Shown here: positions 23,406 to 34,548 of the stretch, in pieces
Layout of the letters: the number at the start of each line of letters is the position of its first letter
How positions within the stretch are numbered: position 1 is the first letter of the stretch
Translations under genes and position numbers: made by a program
Notes under the pieces: generated by a model
Seen by the model: the letters and a program-made list of their open reading frames with translations, nothing else
The model's database searches: none
Told to the model about the DNA's origin: nothing
Source: Clonostachys chloroleuca
Taxonomy: Eukaryota > Ascomycota > Sordariomycetes > Hypocreales > Bionectriaceae
Direction: 5' to 3'
DNA: 64,000 bases
Assembly: GCA_037952775.1 (NCBI GenBank)
Contig: JBANAY010000004.1
Span: forward strand, 6,572,001 to 6,636,000

Positions 23406-23921
23406 ATGGTTGGATATCCGCCTGTGTCTTCTGAAAACGGTCCGTAAGCTATGCATCTCAAACAACGGAGGGGGACGCTAATTTTTTTTTCCCATTAGGC
23501 GCCAACTTTACGAGCTCATTCCAAATAGATACCTACCCCTTGCTTAATAGACTCGTGAACCAAGTCAGACTATTCTGGCAGAAGCATCTTCATAAGGGGC
23601 GGTCATCGCGGAATCGGCAAGGCCATTGCCATTTCATTCGCGCAAGCAGGAGCGTCATTCCTTGCACTGCGGTGTCCCGGCGATCTTGGTGGTATCAAGG
23701 ACGGCATAGAGGTGGCGGCGCGACAAGCGGGACACGGTCCTCCAACCGTGCAGTGCCTGCATCTAGACGTCACTGACAGCGCATCAGTTACATCAGTGCC
23801 GGAAGCGGTAGCGTCGGTGCAATATCCTACGTCGGAACTTGATGTTCTGGTCAACAATCCCGGCTTCATGACCCCGGCACTCCCGCCGCACCCATACAAC
23901 CCGTATATATCAGACATTTGA
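23406..23921 (+). pseudogene. 5' half of an SDR, truncated
   Basis: It may start at 23406 (MVGYPPVSSENG), with an intron ending at 23499 that joins to ANFTSSFQIDTYPLLN. A one-base frame change near 23597 is needed to reach the Rossmann motif GGHRGIGKAIAISFAQAG. Then follow LHLDVTDSASV and LDVLVNNPG (NNAG with Ala to Pro). The frame ends at 23921, before any YxxxK, and the next gene begins on the other strand 80 bp away. So the catalytic half is missing. It is a truncated SDR relic, not an enzyme. Confidence 0.65.
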
Positions 23922-24002
23922 TTATACTAATGTAGCAGAACCTATATGCCATGGTTATAATAGAGTGAGATTAAAAGTGCAATGCTTTCGTTACCCTATT
24001 TT

Positions 24003-25113
24003 CTACAGTTCTGCTACCTCGACACCAATGTCTTTAGACACTTCCAACAACTTGGACTCTTGCCAGTCTCCAGCCTCGTCAGGTAGTACAAACCCCTTGG
24101 CCGGAGATCCCACATTCTGAACCACCTCCTCAATGCCCCGCCCATTGGCAAAGGTCCAGACACGGACGTACTTACTGCCAAATTCTAATGTGAAAGTCTG
24201 TCCAGCGGCAATAACCACCGTCTGACCCTCCCTAACTTCATTCCACGAACTATTATCGCCCGACTTGATCTTTACCCTAAAAAGACCCTCTTGAATAACA
24301 AAACAGTGATCGATAGAAGCAAAGGTGAGCCACCTGTTCAGGGGCGACTTTCCATAAACATTCGACGACTCAATACTCGACATTGAAAATTTGCCGCCAG
24401 GTTGAGATGTGAGGATAAACGGTCTTGACATTACTCCTCCAAGAAGCCATCGTGGTCCAGTATTGACACGCAAGAAGTAGGGTTCGCCAGGTCCAGCAAG
24501 TTGGTTCTCGGACCCCAGCCACTCGCCAACCTCTGGGGGCTGGTAGTCACGCTTGAAATGAACGTCAAATCTGTCCTTGGCTGCCATCATCTTCTGCATG
24601 AGCATTGATTTGATGTCGCGATCATCTGCCTCTGGCACAAGAATGCCATTGTACGTCTCGCCGACATATCTAAACAAGTCAATCCAGTCACCTGGTGCTA
24701 CCAGACCAACGGTCTCAGTATGAGGTCCAAGTAAGAGGGGATTGTGGATAACATGCTGGTAACCTATTAGATCATGATACAGCACGATTCCACTTGGATG
24801 TAGAACTTACAGGAGGTATATAAGCAAAGTCGCCAGGCCCCATGATTCGACACTTATCACCACTCCATAACTTCAAGAAACCCTTGGTGACCAGAAAGAC
24901 ATCATGAGCCTCCTCGTGCCAGTGAAAACCAGGAGCGTCCGCTAAAACGGCACCACTGGTAAATACAGCCATGCCGCCATTGGTCTGCTTCGACGAAGCA
25001 AGTATTCTGAATACACCCTTGCTGCCAGGAATGCTAATGCGCTCCCCTTCGAGCTGGTCGATCATGTGGCTTGTCTTCTCATTTGGAGGCGATGTATGCA
25101 GAGGGACGCTCAT
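24003..25113 (-). CDS. double-cupin quercetin 2,3-dioxygenase-like protein
   Basis: Exon 1 (25113-24811) and exon 2 (24755-24003) join through a 55 bp intron, giving YIPP|HVIHN and about 351 residues, the usual length of fungal quercetinases. The N-terminal cupin has the metal site FHWHEEAHDVF (two His and Glu) and the later His in HVIHNPLL. The second cupin includes the block GKSPLNRWLTFASIDHCFVI. Known members use Cu/Fe/Ni to open the flavonol C-ring with CO release. It has no N-terminal signal, unlike the secreted A. japonicus enzyme, so it is probably cytosolic. It is tail-to-tail with the truncated SDR. The frame is intact. The exact substrate is inferred only from the fold. Confidence 0.8.
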
Positions 25114-25894
25114 AATGATTTAGGGATAACGTAAATTGTGATGGTGTTGGTGAGTACGCGGAGAAAACTACCAAGTATTGATGGATTGGTGAGCTTGGCT
25201 GGCAGGACCGTGTATTCTTCTACTTTTCTGAGCTCCCACTTCCCGACCTCCACATCAGGATACCTCCTCCCTTGACAAAATGCTCCAGATCCCTGCCTTC
25301 CAAGGGTTTAGATCAATCGGTTGAATGCAGATCTGAGGTATATTAATTTAGGTGTAAAAAGGCTGGTGCCACTTGTACCAGCTAACTCCTATATACAAAG
25401 GGCTACACTTAGCAAAGTGTATAAGCCGGACGCCGGCCTTATAGCCTGATCCGAGGTATTGTAAAAAGTGAGATTACAGGTAGACTCTAAAACTTGATCG
25501 TAAGATACTGCTGTTATAGCAGTCAGAGCACTAGAAATATGGATTTCTAGGTATTAAGACTACTGTAATTATTTGTTTTGAATGTATTCATACGCACCGT
25601 GTTAAAAAGGTGTAGGTGGTGTGGGGCGGCTTGGAGCCTTTCGTCAGGGAAGGAGATGGAACCCCGCATCATCCCCGGATTTCCCGCCTCTACCCCTCAA
25701 ACTAGCTTCGGCCGCTGACGAAGCTCAGCTTGGAGGTCCGGAAAAGCCGCAGTTCCGACATGGAGTCCATCGCATCACCGGAACGTATTGGAACCGAGGG
25801 AAGTACGATCTTTTTACAGATACCCTTGATAGACACCAGATCTTTGCTAACGAGTAATTGAGTCATCGTGTTTTTAGGATCATAGTAGCAAGAG
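25114..25894. other. intergenic region between quercetinase and esterase relic
   Basis: It contains the quercetinase promoter. A small inverted repeat (TACACTTAGCAAAGTGTA) lies near 25403-25420. The 78-codon frame 25621-25857 has some protein-like composition, but I recognise nothing. Confidence 0.45.
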
Positions 25895-27015
25895 ATGAGT
25901 CCACCAACTTCGTTCCGTGCAGTTTATAAGCAGCTAAGTGAACAAGAGATTGACGTTGACGTTTACCTGCCTTCTGTCGGGAATGACTCTATAAAATGTC
26001 CAGTCCGTAAGTTAAAGCATCTTACCATCTATTTATCCATCTTAATTGGCTTTCGGTAATTAACATCCATGGAGGAGGGGAGGGGCTTTTATGCTCGGGT
26101 CCTCCAAAATGATTAACATAGACCAGGCATCAGATTGTCTAGGTAGAGGGTGGATCGCCTTGGCACCAAACCATCGCCTTTGTCCCCAAGTCAATCTCTT
26201 GGAGAGTCCAATGCAAGACTGCCGTGATCTCCTAGCCTGGGTTTACGATGGAGGTCTCGAAACACCGTTACGCAACGCTGGCTCAATACTCGTACCAGAT
26301 CTTGATCACGTCTTTGCATTTGGAACCTCTTCTGGTGGACATTTGTCATTCTGTCTAGCAAGTCAACTTGTTCAAGGTATGGATTGTGTCTGACCCGTAT
26401 TTTCAGGGCTTTGGAGTTCCGCGACCAGTTTCAGGCATTTACGCTATGTATGGGCCTAGCAACTTTGCCGATGACTGTTGGACGACAAAGCTTGAGGGCA
26501 TGGAGCCACCACCTGGACTCACAGACTCATTGCTCAACAAAGTCTTTGACGAGGACCCAATCCCTATTACTGGAGGCGTCTCCCCCGAGGGCCAGGCAAC
26601 ATGACCTCCAGACTTTAGCGACCCTCGCCAAGCATATGCCCTGACACAGCTGGCCAATGGAACTGTCCTTGATGCTATCTTCCCTTCGAAAGACTGGAGA
26701 AAAATTGACCCTGCATTGAATGTTGACTCCTCGTTTCCTCCAACCTCTATAGTCCATGGTGGTGCAGATATAAAAGTCCCGATCCATCTAAGTAGAAAAC
26801 TGTTTGATGTGCTGAAGGAGAACGGTGTTGAGTGTGAGATGGTGGAAGTTCCTGGGGAGGATCATACTTTTGCGGCCAAGATGGAAGTGAGATCGGTTAC
26901 TTGGAATCTTCAGCGACAAGGCCTTGACTTTCTTGAGTCTTTGATTAAGTATTTATGGCGATGTTACTCTTTAAAAAAGTGTATGGTATTGCCTAGTTTG
27001 TTGTTTGATAGTTAA
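25895..27015 (+). pseudogene. decayed HSL-type alpha/beta hydrolase (esterase)
   Basis: Starting at MSPPTSFRAVYKQLSEQEID, the gene shows a remnant oxyanion-hole HGGG near 26070-26080 followed by a purine-rich insertion and extra bases that shift frame before LGSSKMINIDQA. The nucleophile motif GTSSGGH lies near 26320-26340. A frame change surrounds a 30-base GT-AG segment near 26377-26406, too short for a normal intron. A TGA at 26602-26604 interrupts before PPDFSDPRQAYAL. The acid/His region is SIVHGGADIKVP and GEDHTFA. An intact version would be about 320 residues and hydrolyse small esters or lactones. Several lesions make it non-functional. Confidence 0.75.
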
Positions 27016-27221
27016 AACTTATACTATGCTAACGAAAGTACAAGCCCAACATATCAGCAAGTCCCGATTAGCTATATCGTTCAAATGGAAATATATAAAA
27101 AGCCTAAATACAGGCATATTCTGTGACAGAAGGGGTTGTTTAATCTTGATTGATGGTTCGACAGGATATGCGTATAGTGAAGTAATATACTGCTAACAGA
27201 AAGGCATATACTATTGGTAAG

Positions 27222-28801
27222 CTATTTCGTAAAAGGATCACGCTTCACTGCATCTTCAACAACCTCAAACGCATCATACCCATAAAGCCAGGGCTGAACT
27301 TGCGGGCAAGCTGCTTGGGAACGGGCCTTTAAGTTCCTCAACGCCGAGCTGAGACAGGAAAGTCTGATCGCGGGCCTCTTGATCTGGCCCATCAGGCATA
27401 TGGAATGATTCCCGCTACAAAAGAACAAGACATTAGTGATATCTTCAACAGTTTTCTGGCTTATGGGCACTAACCTGCTTAAAGGTTTCTCTCACGATGG
27501 CTTCTCCACGGGATTTTCGCAGCCTTTCGTACAATGATAAGGCTTTTGGTAGTTGATGCTTCGACTTGACATGGCCGAGAAGTAGGCCCAGAACTGCGCC
27601 GTCCTCCACGGCGGAGTTGGCACCTTGGGCTAGGTAGGGGAGCATCGGATGACAGGCATCACCACTGGAAGCAATATGTGAGCAGGATGTCTCGCAAAGG
27701 GGCGAAATAAACAACTACTTACACAAAGACGAAGTTTGAATCATCGTTGATCCATGAATCAAGCTCTTCTCCTGCAAAATCTGTCAGCTCCGAAGATACG
27801 AACATCAATGTGTAACTTACTGTGCATCAGCTTCCACTTGTCAACCTTGTCAACCTGGCTAAGAAATCTTGCCAGGATTGGATCCCAATCGTTGAACAAC
27901 TCTCGCATCTCCTCCACCGAGCCAGCCTGCCGACTGACGTCCGTTGGAAGATCGTCCGGGACAAGAAGGACAATATTATACATCTGTCCGCCACGTATAG
28001 AATATCCAACAGCATGAGCACCCGGACCGATCCAGAAATGCACCGTCGGGCGCTCAACCCATTCTCGCAGCTCAGGGTCGACGATATCTTTCACATCCAG
28101 AACAACGCGGTATGCTAGGTCCCCAGTGGGCATGGGCTTGTCCTCACTCCCAAGAAACTTGGAACGGCACTTCGACCAGAGTCCGTCCCCTGCAACGATC
28201 AAGTCACCGGTGTACTTAGCCCCAGCCTCGGTACTCACCTCGGGAATGCTGAAGTTAATGTCCTTCACTCTATCCCCGAGCTTAAATTGGACACCTAGTT
28301 CCTTCGCCTTGTCGTATAGCGCTAGCTGGAGGTCTACACGATGGAGATCGATAAACGGGGCGCCGTACTTCTTGCGGATATGCTTGTGGAAGTCGGGTTC
28401 CATGGCGAGCGTTCGGCCGGAGTATCGATGGACGACGAGTGACGTGGGTTCAGCGGCCGATTTCCAGAGCCCGTCGGGGAGATCCCATTTTTGGAGGATG
28501 CGTGTGCAGTTTGGGGTAACTTGTAGACCAGCACCGACCTAAGGGTTTGTCAGTCTTTGTCTTGGTAGTATGTGATTGTGAAGTTGTATACCTCGAGTAG
28601 CTCTTTTGCCGACTCTAAAATGGTGACGTCATGTCCCGAAAGAGAAACAGAGATCGCTGTAGCAAGACCCGCAAGACCAGCACCGACAACAACTACTTCC
28701 AAACAAGTATCATCTCCAGTCTCACTGGGTTGCTATCGACTTGGAGTATTAGTCAAATCTAACGCGTTAGATAAGGTGCAACTTACCGTGGAACTTGGCA
28801 T
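27222..28801 (-). pseudogene. FAD-dependent aromatic monooxygenase (salicylate hydroxylase-like), 3' frameshift
   Basis: Exons from 28801 are joined by introns 28733-28786, 28539-28591, 27772-27820, 27665-27722 and 27415-27474. The Rossmann motif is VVVVGAGLAGLATAI. The second FAD motif is GDLIVAGDGLWSK, and the third GDACHPMLPYLAQGANSAVEDG. This is the group A flavoprotein hydroxylase layout, about 430 residues, using NAD(P)H and O2 on a phenolic substrate. The last exon changes frame at the AA pair 27308-27309 (one T too many on the coding strand). Beyond it the family C-terminus (CPQVQPWLYGYDAFEVVED) is read in the next frame. Only the last ~30 residues are affected, so some activity may survive. 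It is divergent from the Zn2Cys6 gene and shares a 425 bp promoter with it. Confidence 0.8.
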
Positions 28802-29226
28802 TTTGATAGAGATCTGATTGCTAACTATAGGTCTCGTGATGAAAAAGAAGTTAGAAGAGCATGCAGCTGGCTTCGCCACGGTACTATATTTATGAGACCA
28901 AGGAACGTGATGGATATAGGGTAAGGTAGTCGAGAGCTCCCTCGGAACAGCCGAGGTTACGTTGCCCATGCCCGGCTTTTCCGCAGCTCGAGATCCTAGA
29001 GGCTAACCATCTTCGGTGTAGATAGAAACCGTTACAACCAATGAAACCTCCAACACAGATTTCGTTCAGCTTCACAGTCGCGTTACCCCAGATTCGCCTC
29101 CAAGCTCGAAATTTCCGCCCATCTGGGGACTCCGGATCTGTATCTCGAGCACTTCATCGTTCTGGGGTCCCCGGGTTTGAAAGTTTGTGCATAGTCTCTC
29201 GATCTGGTGCTACTGATACTCTTGAC
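28802..29226. promoter_or_regulatory. divergent promoter, FAD monooxygenase / Zn2Cys6 regulator
   Basis: This 425 bp gap separates two opposed start codons, so one region probably serves both genes. It contains the palindrome CTCGGAACAGCCGAG at 28941-28955, a CGG-N5-CCG inverted repeat typical of Zn2Cys6 dimer sites. The regulator may therefore control both its own gene and the monooxygenase. That is inference from layout and motif only. Confidence 0.55.
28941..28955. promoter_or_regulatory. CGG-N5-CCG palindrome, candidate Zn2Cys6 operator
   Basis: The 15-base sequence is a perfect 5+5 inverted repeat around AACAG. It sits about 150 bp from the monooxygenase start and 270 bp from the regulator start. 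Confidence 0.5.
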
Positions 29227-31712
29227 ATGGATGGATCAACAGATTCCCAAGTGACTAGACCTGCACCGCAGCGTCCAAGGCGGCCAAGAGCCGCTCGCGC
29301 GTGCGATCTCTGTCGTTCCAAGAAATACAAGTGCGACGAATCTTATCCCTGTTCATATTGCCAAAGTCGGTATCTCGATCTCAAGTATCTGCACGCAATA
29401 TGATGGCTGACTGTTTGAAGGCCGCAATGTCGAATGCGTCTACAAAGGCCAGGACATATCGCGCATGCGCATAACATCAAGGTATGTTTGCATGCAGTAT
29501 TCTCAGTTCTGCTCTTGGCTCACTAGCGCTACTATAGCTATGTAAGAAAACTGGAAGAGCAGGTAAAGAGCCTTTCTAGCATCGTGGAGAACTATGAGAA
29601 GGCAGCGACCGATGGGCCAAGTCACAGTCCCGAAGGGATAGCGATAAATGCCTTATCTTTACCAGTAGCTCAGCATCCAACAGTAATGGAGGCTTTTCCT
29701 ACACCGAATAGCAGCTCTTCATGGCATACGAGAGAACAAGAGGTCTCTGGCATGAATACTCACACAAGAGATGTTGAATTCTACGGTAGCTCTTCATCCG
29801 TTGCTCTTCTGTCTCATGTCCGGCGAACTGGGGAGGAGGACAACGATGACGATGACGCGGGTGCACTTCTCTCCTCGTTGCACAATCCTCACTTTGACCC
29901 AAGCGGATCACAAGATACTCGGCAAGGTAGGAGGAGCACAGAAGAGTCGGATCACTCACCATGGTACCTCCAATGTCGGAACTTTATAGACGGTTTCTTC
30001 TCCGCGATCCACTATATTCACCCAATCTTGGACAAGACTTTGTTTGTGCAACGCTGTGAATCCTTGTGGGCGGGCGAAGGACCGGAAAATAAGAGGATCA
30101 CGAGTTTTGTTGCTTTGTACTACAGCATCTTATCCATCGGCGCATTGGTTGGGACGAGAGAGGACGAGCTTGTCGACGGAATGACGAATTTGGCCTGGAG
30201 CCGGAAGTTCTTTGATCGAGCTAAAGATTGTTGCGATAAGCTTGGTATGGTTACTGACCTTGACATGGTCCAATGCTATTTTATCCTGGTACGTTGCGTC
30301 GTGACACTCAGCTGAACGCCACTGATGACCGCAGGCCAAAGTCTGTCAGAACGAACTGCATCCACATCGTAAGTCATCTGTGAGCATGCCTATGATTGAG
30401 ATGTACTGACTTCTCTTAGTGTCATACATGTATGTTGGCCTTGCCATAAGAACAGCTTTGGCAATGGGCATAAATCGTGAGCCGGGACCCAATAGCAAGA
30501 AGCCCCCGTCTCTACTAAGAGCAGAGACACGGACCTGGTGGTATGTCAAAATGTTCCTTGAGTTGGAAATACTATGAATCGATTGCTAACTGTTCTCTAC
30601 AGGGGACTTTACTCTTTAGAGACGTGAGTATCTCTCGACCTGCAATTATTTCGTTGTCGCCGATCTAATACTTTTGAAGTGAAATGTCCTTCGCCATGGG
30701 TAGACCCGATACTTTAGGAGCAGATCTATATCATAACCGACGATTTCCGCGTATCGGTAACGGTCAAAACGAGACTGGGATATATTCTGAGATGTCTGAA
30801 CATCCTTGTTGCGCCATAATCGAGCATATGGTGCATTTCTCCAAGATCACAAGAAACATCTGCCTCAGTATCTATCTGCCCGAAACGACGATACCGACGA
30901 TGGTGGCGATGGCTGGCCAGATTGAAAAGGACCTGGAGGCGTGGACACGGAAGCTTCCTGAGGCTATACGGCCAATGGAGTTGTCAACTCAAGGACCGTC
31001 TCTGAGAGGGGTCAGGGGTGTTCAATGGGTGAAACGACAGAGACTGGTACTGAACTTGCGTATGTGTACTACGATGCGTTACCGAAAATGCCATGCTAAC
31101 GATGGCTGTAGGATATCATAATCTGAGAATACTCCTCTTCGGATCCTTCCTCTTGAGGTCAACGGCACAGGAGAGGGCGACTAGGAGTGACACCAAAACC
31201 GGCATCCAAAAGTGCCTTGAATCAGCAAAGGAAACGATCGAAACCATCTATCAGACCTACCAGCACAGCGATTTCTTTCGAACATGGTACGTATCATCAC
31301 TTCAAAGAATGCGATCGCACTAACGATATAAAGGTTCTACAACACGACATATACTGTTTTCGCCGCGAGTATCATACTAGTATATATGGCCCAAGAAGTA
31401 GTCGAGAGCGAAATGCAACCACTACTTCGACTAGTCGATATGGCGATCGAGATTCTCATGATCATGGATGAGTGCGTCGTTGCACTACAAGCGGCAAAGC
31501 TACTACAAGGGGCGAGGGAAAAGGCTACGCAGAAGTCATCACCTCAAGCTGTGGCGGCTACGAATCCAGAGACTTCTTGGCCTGATGGAATGGTGTACTT
31601 GAATCACTACTGGGGACCACTGAATCTGTTCGATGGGGATTTGGATCAGAACCTCGATATGTCATTGATAGACTTTAACGCCGCGAGCCTGTTTATTTCG
31701 ATGCCTCATTAA
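29227..31712 (+). CDS. Zn2Cys6 transcription factor with fungal_trans domain
   Basis: It starts at MDGSTDSQ, followed by a basic stretch and the zinc cluster ACDLCRSKKYKCDESYPCSYCQ. An intron (29366-29420, weak GTCGGT donor) interrupts before SRNVECVYKG, giving six cysteines. A second intron (29482-29537) is followed by a coiled-coil-like linker (YVRKLEEQVKSLSSIVENYE). The middle homology domain covers residues ~200-450 (FIDGFFSAIHYIHPILDK, LAIRTALAMGINR, GRPDTLGADLYHNRRF). About eight short introns in all, roughly 690 residues. All junctions keep frame, so the gene looks intact. It is nuclear, most likely regulates the divergent monooxygenase, and possibly the NRPS 5 kb downstream, though that link is speculative. 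Confidence 0.8.
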
Positions 31713-33242
31713 TTCATTCCAAATACTATGGCCAATTGAATATTGGACGGAACGTAGAAGGCAGTGAATAGTAGCAGATGTATAGCTATAGGAGGGAGCA
31801 GAAGTACAGCAAAATTAGTAGCAGCTGACGTTGGATTGTTCACTCGTCTGGGAACTCGGCACTCGCACCAAGAGGTTCATGCGGCATTCGAGGCCACCCC
31901 AGATACCGACCAGACGTTCTGCCTATCGGTTAATAACGTTATTCTCTTATTCTCTACCTCTCGCGACGAGCATATTGCGCAGGTCCGAAAGATTATCCAG
32001 ATGCTACGAGACCACTCAATGCGTGCAGACATAAGTGACTGTGTTTTTGATGCGGAAAGGAGTAGCAATGCGGACATTCGCTTGGAGCAAGTCGCGCATG
32101 GCGAGGTTTACTTGGTTATTAATGATGGCGTACCGACGCGTTCGTAGAACTCAGGCTGCTATTGCCTTGAATATAATCTAATATTTATATAATTCTCTGG
32201 CGTATCGCGTTAGTATCGCGCATTCATATAAAGCTATAACATTCCAGGTAGGTACAGGTAGGCTAAGCTGACTTAATAGGATTAAAACCTAAATAGAAGC
32301 TCTAGCTACTATCTGATAGTAATTCTATTATAAATCTTACTAATAATATATAAAGTAGTATAAAGTTCCCAGGATAAGTTTAACCTCACGCCTATTAATC
32401 TACACACGCTTCTTTTCAATCACAGGGGGGATGATCGGTGATATAGCAACCTACGTTGGTGGTAGCTAGGTCGGATTCCCTGTGAAAAATAACTAGGGGT
32501 AGTGAATCTATGTGTGAGATTGCCAAAATGAAAGCCTTCCTGGGCACACTGGGAGCTTGTCAGCAAGCTTCAGCTTGCATCGACGCTGCCCATCAGCCCA
32601 AACGGGAGGTTCAGCTGGTCTCGGCGCAGCGCAGCGTTCCAAATGGGAGTTTCAGCCTGCATCCCTCACCCAATGGGCGCCACCCAGACGCAAGAAGTCT
32701 TCTGCATATGGTTGCAGATGGAGGGCTGACGCAAGCATCGCCAAACATGTGCAGTAAACTATCGACTACCCCGCTCCATAGGTGGACAGCTCCCATCACA
32801 ATCGTGAGTTCTGCAGTATTCGGGGTGGTATTTCGCCGGCCCTGAAGGAGGCCAATGCAAATTATTACGACATTCGGAAGGGCTTGCGGCTGGGTTGTGT
32901 ATAGGAAGGGTGTGTGGACTGCGTGAAGAGTGGCTGTGAGCCATGCTTCCAACATTCAGGAATCAAGTCTAGACCTTTTATTGCAAGCTGAGCTATCACT
33001 AGGCTTCGGGTGACGAGAAAATACCTCGCAATGGAATCGATTTGGACTTGGAGGCCTTCGTATTCACCCCGAGAGGTGGAGAGAGGAGGCAGCTTACAAA
33101 GTATATGAAGAGCGCTCCGGCCCTTGCCACTCCTCTCGACTCTCTTTTCAATCACCAACACTTTCTTGAATCAAGCTTTCCTGTATCCTTCACAGAGACC
33201 ACTTCTATCTATTGACTCCTTGTCAACGTTTCCACGTTCGCA
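31713..33242. other. AT-rich intergenic region with retroelement remnant
   Basis: Beyond the RT-like scrap described separately, 32150-32420 is strongly AT-rich, consistent with old mutated transposon DNA. Frames at 32510-32845 and opposite are shadows without motifs. The last 200 bp are the promoter and leader of the SnoaL-like gene. Confidence 0.5.
31764..32147 (+). mobile_element. Ty3/gypsy-type reverse transcriptase fragment (fossil)
   Basis: The 127-codon frame contains the segment NVILLFSTSRDEHIAQVRK followed by IIQMLRDHSMRADISDCVFDA. This matches the shape of the chromovirus/gypsy RT palm after the YxDD motif (D-I-L-I-F-S, then EH-x-HV-x-VL-x-L, then KC-x-F). The catalytic YVDD itself is degenerate (VNNVILLF). 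No LTRs, protease or integrase are visible. It is a short dead piece of retroelement. Confidence 0.5.
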
Positions 33243-33788
33243 ATGGCCCCCTCCCCTAGAGAGATCGAGAGACTCCTCTCACAGAAGCCACTCCATGAGC
33301 ATGTCAAGGGTGACGACCCTGGCTCTATGCTGCATTTCGGCGGCCTCGAGGACATCTTCGATGACAACATCCATATCCAGATCCCGGGCCTGGATGTTGA
33401 CATCCATGGGGTTGCTCAGCTAGAGGCTGATGAGGTGCACCCCAACGTCCCAAACATGACCGATATCATCGACACCAGCCACCCCGTTCATGCTCCTCCT
33501 CCCCATGTCATCGGCGGCGGAGACGATGACCATGCTGTCATCATCCTCACCAGCAAGGCCATGACTAAGTCTGGTAAGTGATGATCCACGAACGAGAAGC
33601 AAGAAAAAGAAATCCTAGAGGGAAAACCTCACAGCAGTCTTGCTAACAGTTGAAACCTCATAGGCAAGCCTTGGGACCATGAAACGATTGCTCTCCTTCA
33701 CTTCAACTCGAGCAACAAGATCGACTCCATCAAGCTCTACATTGACACCAAGCATGTTCACGAGCACCACAAGGCACATGGCATCTGA
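33243..33788 (+). CDS. SnoaL/NTF2-like small protein
   Basis: Exons 33243-33573 and 33664-33788 join in frame to 151 residues. The 5' leader is pyrimidine-rich and the start context is CGCAATGGCC. The sequence (SREIERLLSQKPLHEHVKG at the N-terminus, then HAVIILTSKAMTKSGKPWDH and SIKLYIDTKHVHEH at the C-terminus) fits the cone-shaped NTF2/SnoaL-like fold seen in small fungal cyclases, isomerases and many orphan proteins. There is no signal peptide. It lies 760 bp upstream of the NRPS on the same strand, but nothing shows that it acts with it. It looks intact. Confidence 0.65.
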
Positions 33789-34548
33789 GTGGAACGAGCT
33801 CTCACAACTTGACTCCCGAGTAGCAGGAATAGGTAGCAACATGTAGGCAGATACGCAGTCAGCAGTTAGCTAGTTAGTATGGTGCATGGTAACAATGAGC
33901 GGGGTGTTTAGCCTGCCACCTGTCACGCTCCGTACCTCTTCTTAAGACCAAGTCTCACCTAGCGTGAATCTACTGAATGTAAACGGGAAGTAGGTAGTAA
34001 CCTCATTTGGGGGTATGCCAGCCTAATGCTTTGCTCTAAGCCTAACCAACCCACATGAACACCGTAATGATTCCACTGTTATGATCTACGTAAGCATGCA
34101 ATTCTTCCCTCCTCTTCCATGCAGCATAATACGTATCTACTCTCCAGGATCTTTTGACTCACGTGCCTGGGGGTCTGACTGTAAATAGCTTGGTTGGGCA
34201 GCTTCGTATCTGCAGTATCTGCATTTGGCATCGCCTTCACAACATGCAGCTCGTGCTGAGCTGAACAATATCGAATCCCATGCTTGCATTTGCCCCCACA
34301 CCATATTTTCAACGTTTTCTCGTTACCACCCTCTCTCTTGCTCCCCTGTGCAGAATAAAACAGTTTTATCCGTATTCATTGAGTTGAGTTGTCGGGACCT
34401 GGCAGCTTCATTACTGTTGAAATTTATTCTCTTTCTCTTCCGTAAAACGGCATCATCTTCGTCCCATTCAACTTTCAAGCGCCCATTTCTCTCCTCATTT
34501 AGTCACCCCTTTCCCGTACTCCTCGCACACGAGCACTTGGTCGTGGCT
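33789..34548 (+). promoter_or_regulatory. NRPS upstream region / promoter
   Basis: This is 760 bp between the SnoaL-like gene and the chosen NRPS start. The part from 34225 on happens to be open in the NRPS frame, but it has pyrimidine-rich, leader-like composition and no domain similarity, so I start the NRPS at 34549. I see no clear CGG-type operator here. Confidence 0.45.

Noticed and set aside
32510..33161. Overlapping frames on both strands near 32.5-33.2 kb
   Set aside because: Mutual shadows, no motif, adjacent to AT-rich repeat-like DNA.
34225..34548. NRPS start at 34225
   Set aside because: The 108 extra codons are Ser/Phe-rich leader-like sequence without similarity. ATG 34549 leads directly into the C-like domain.
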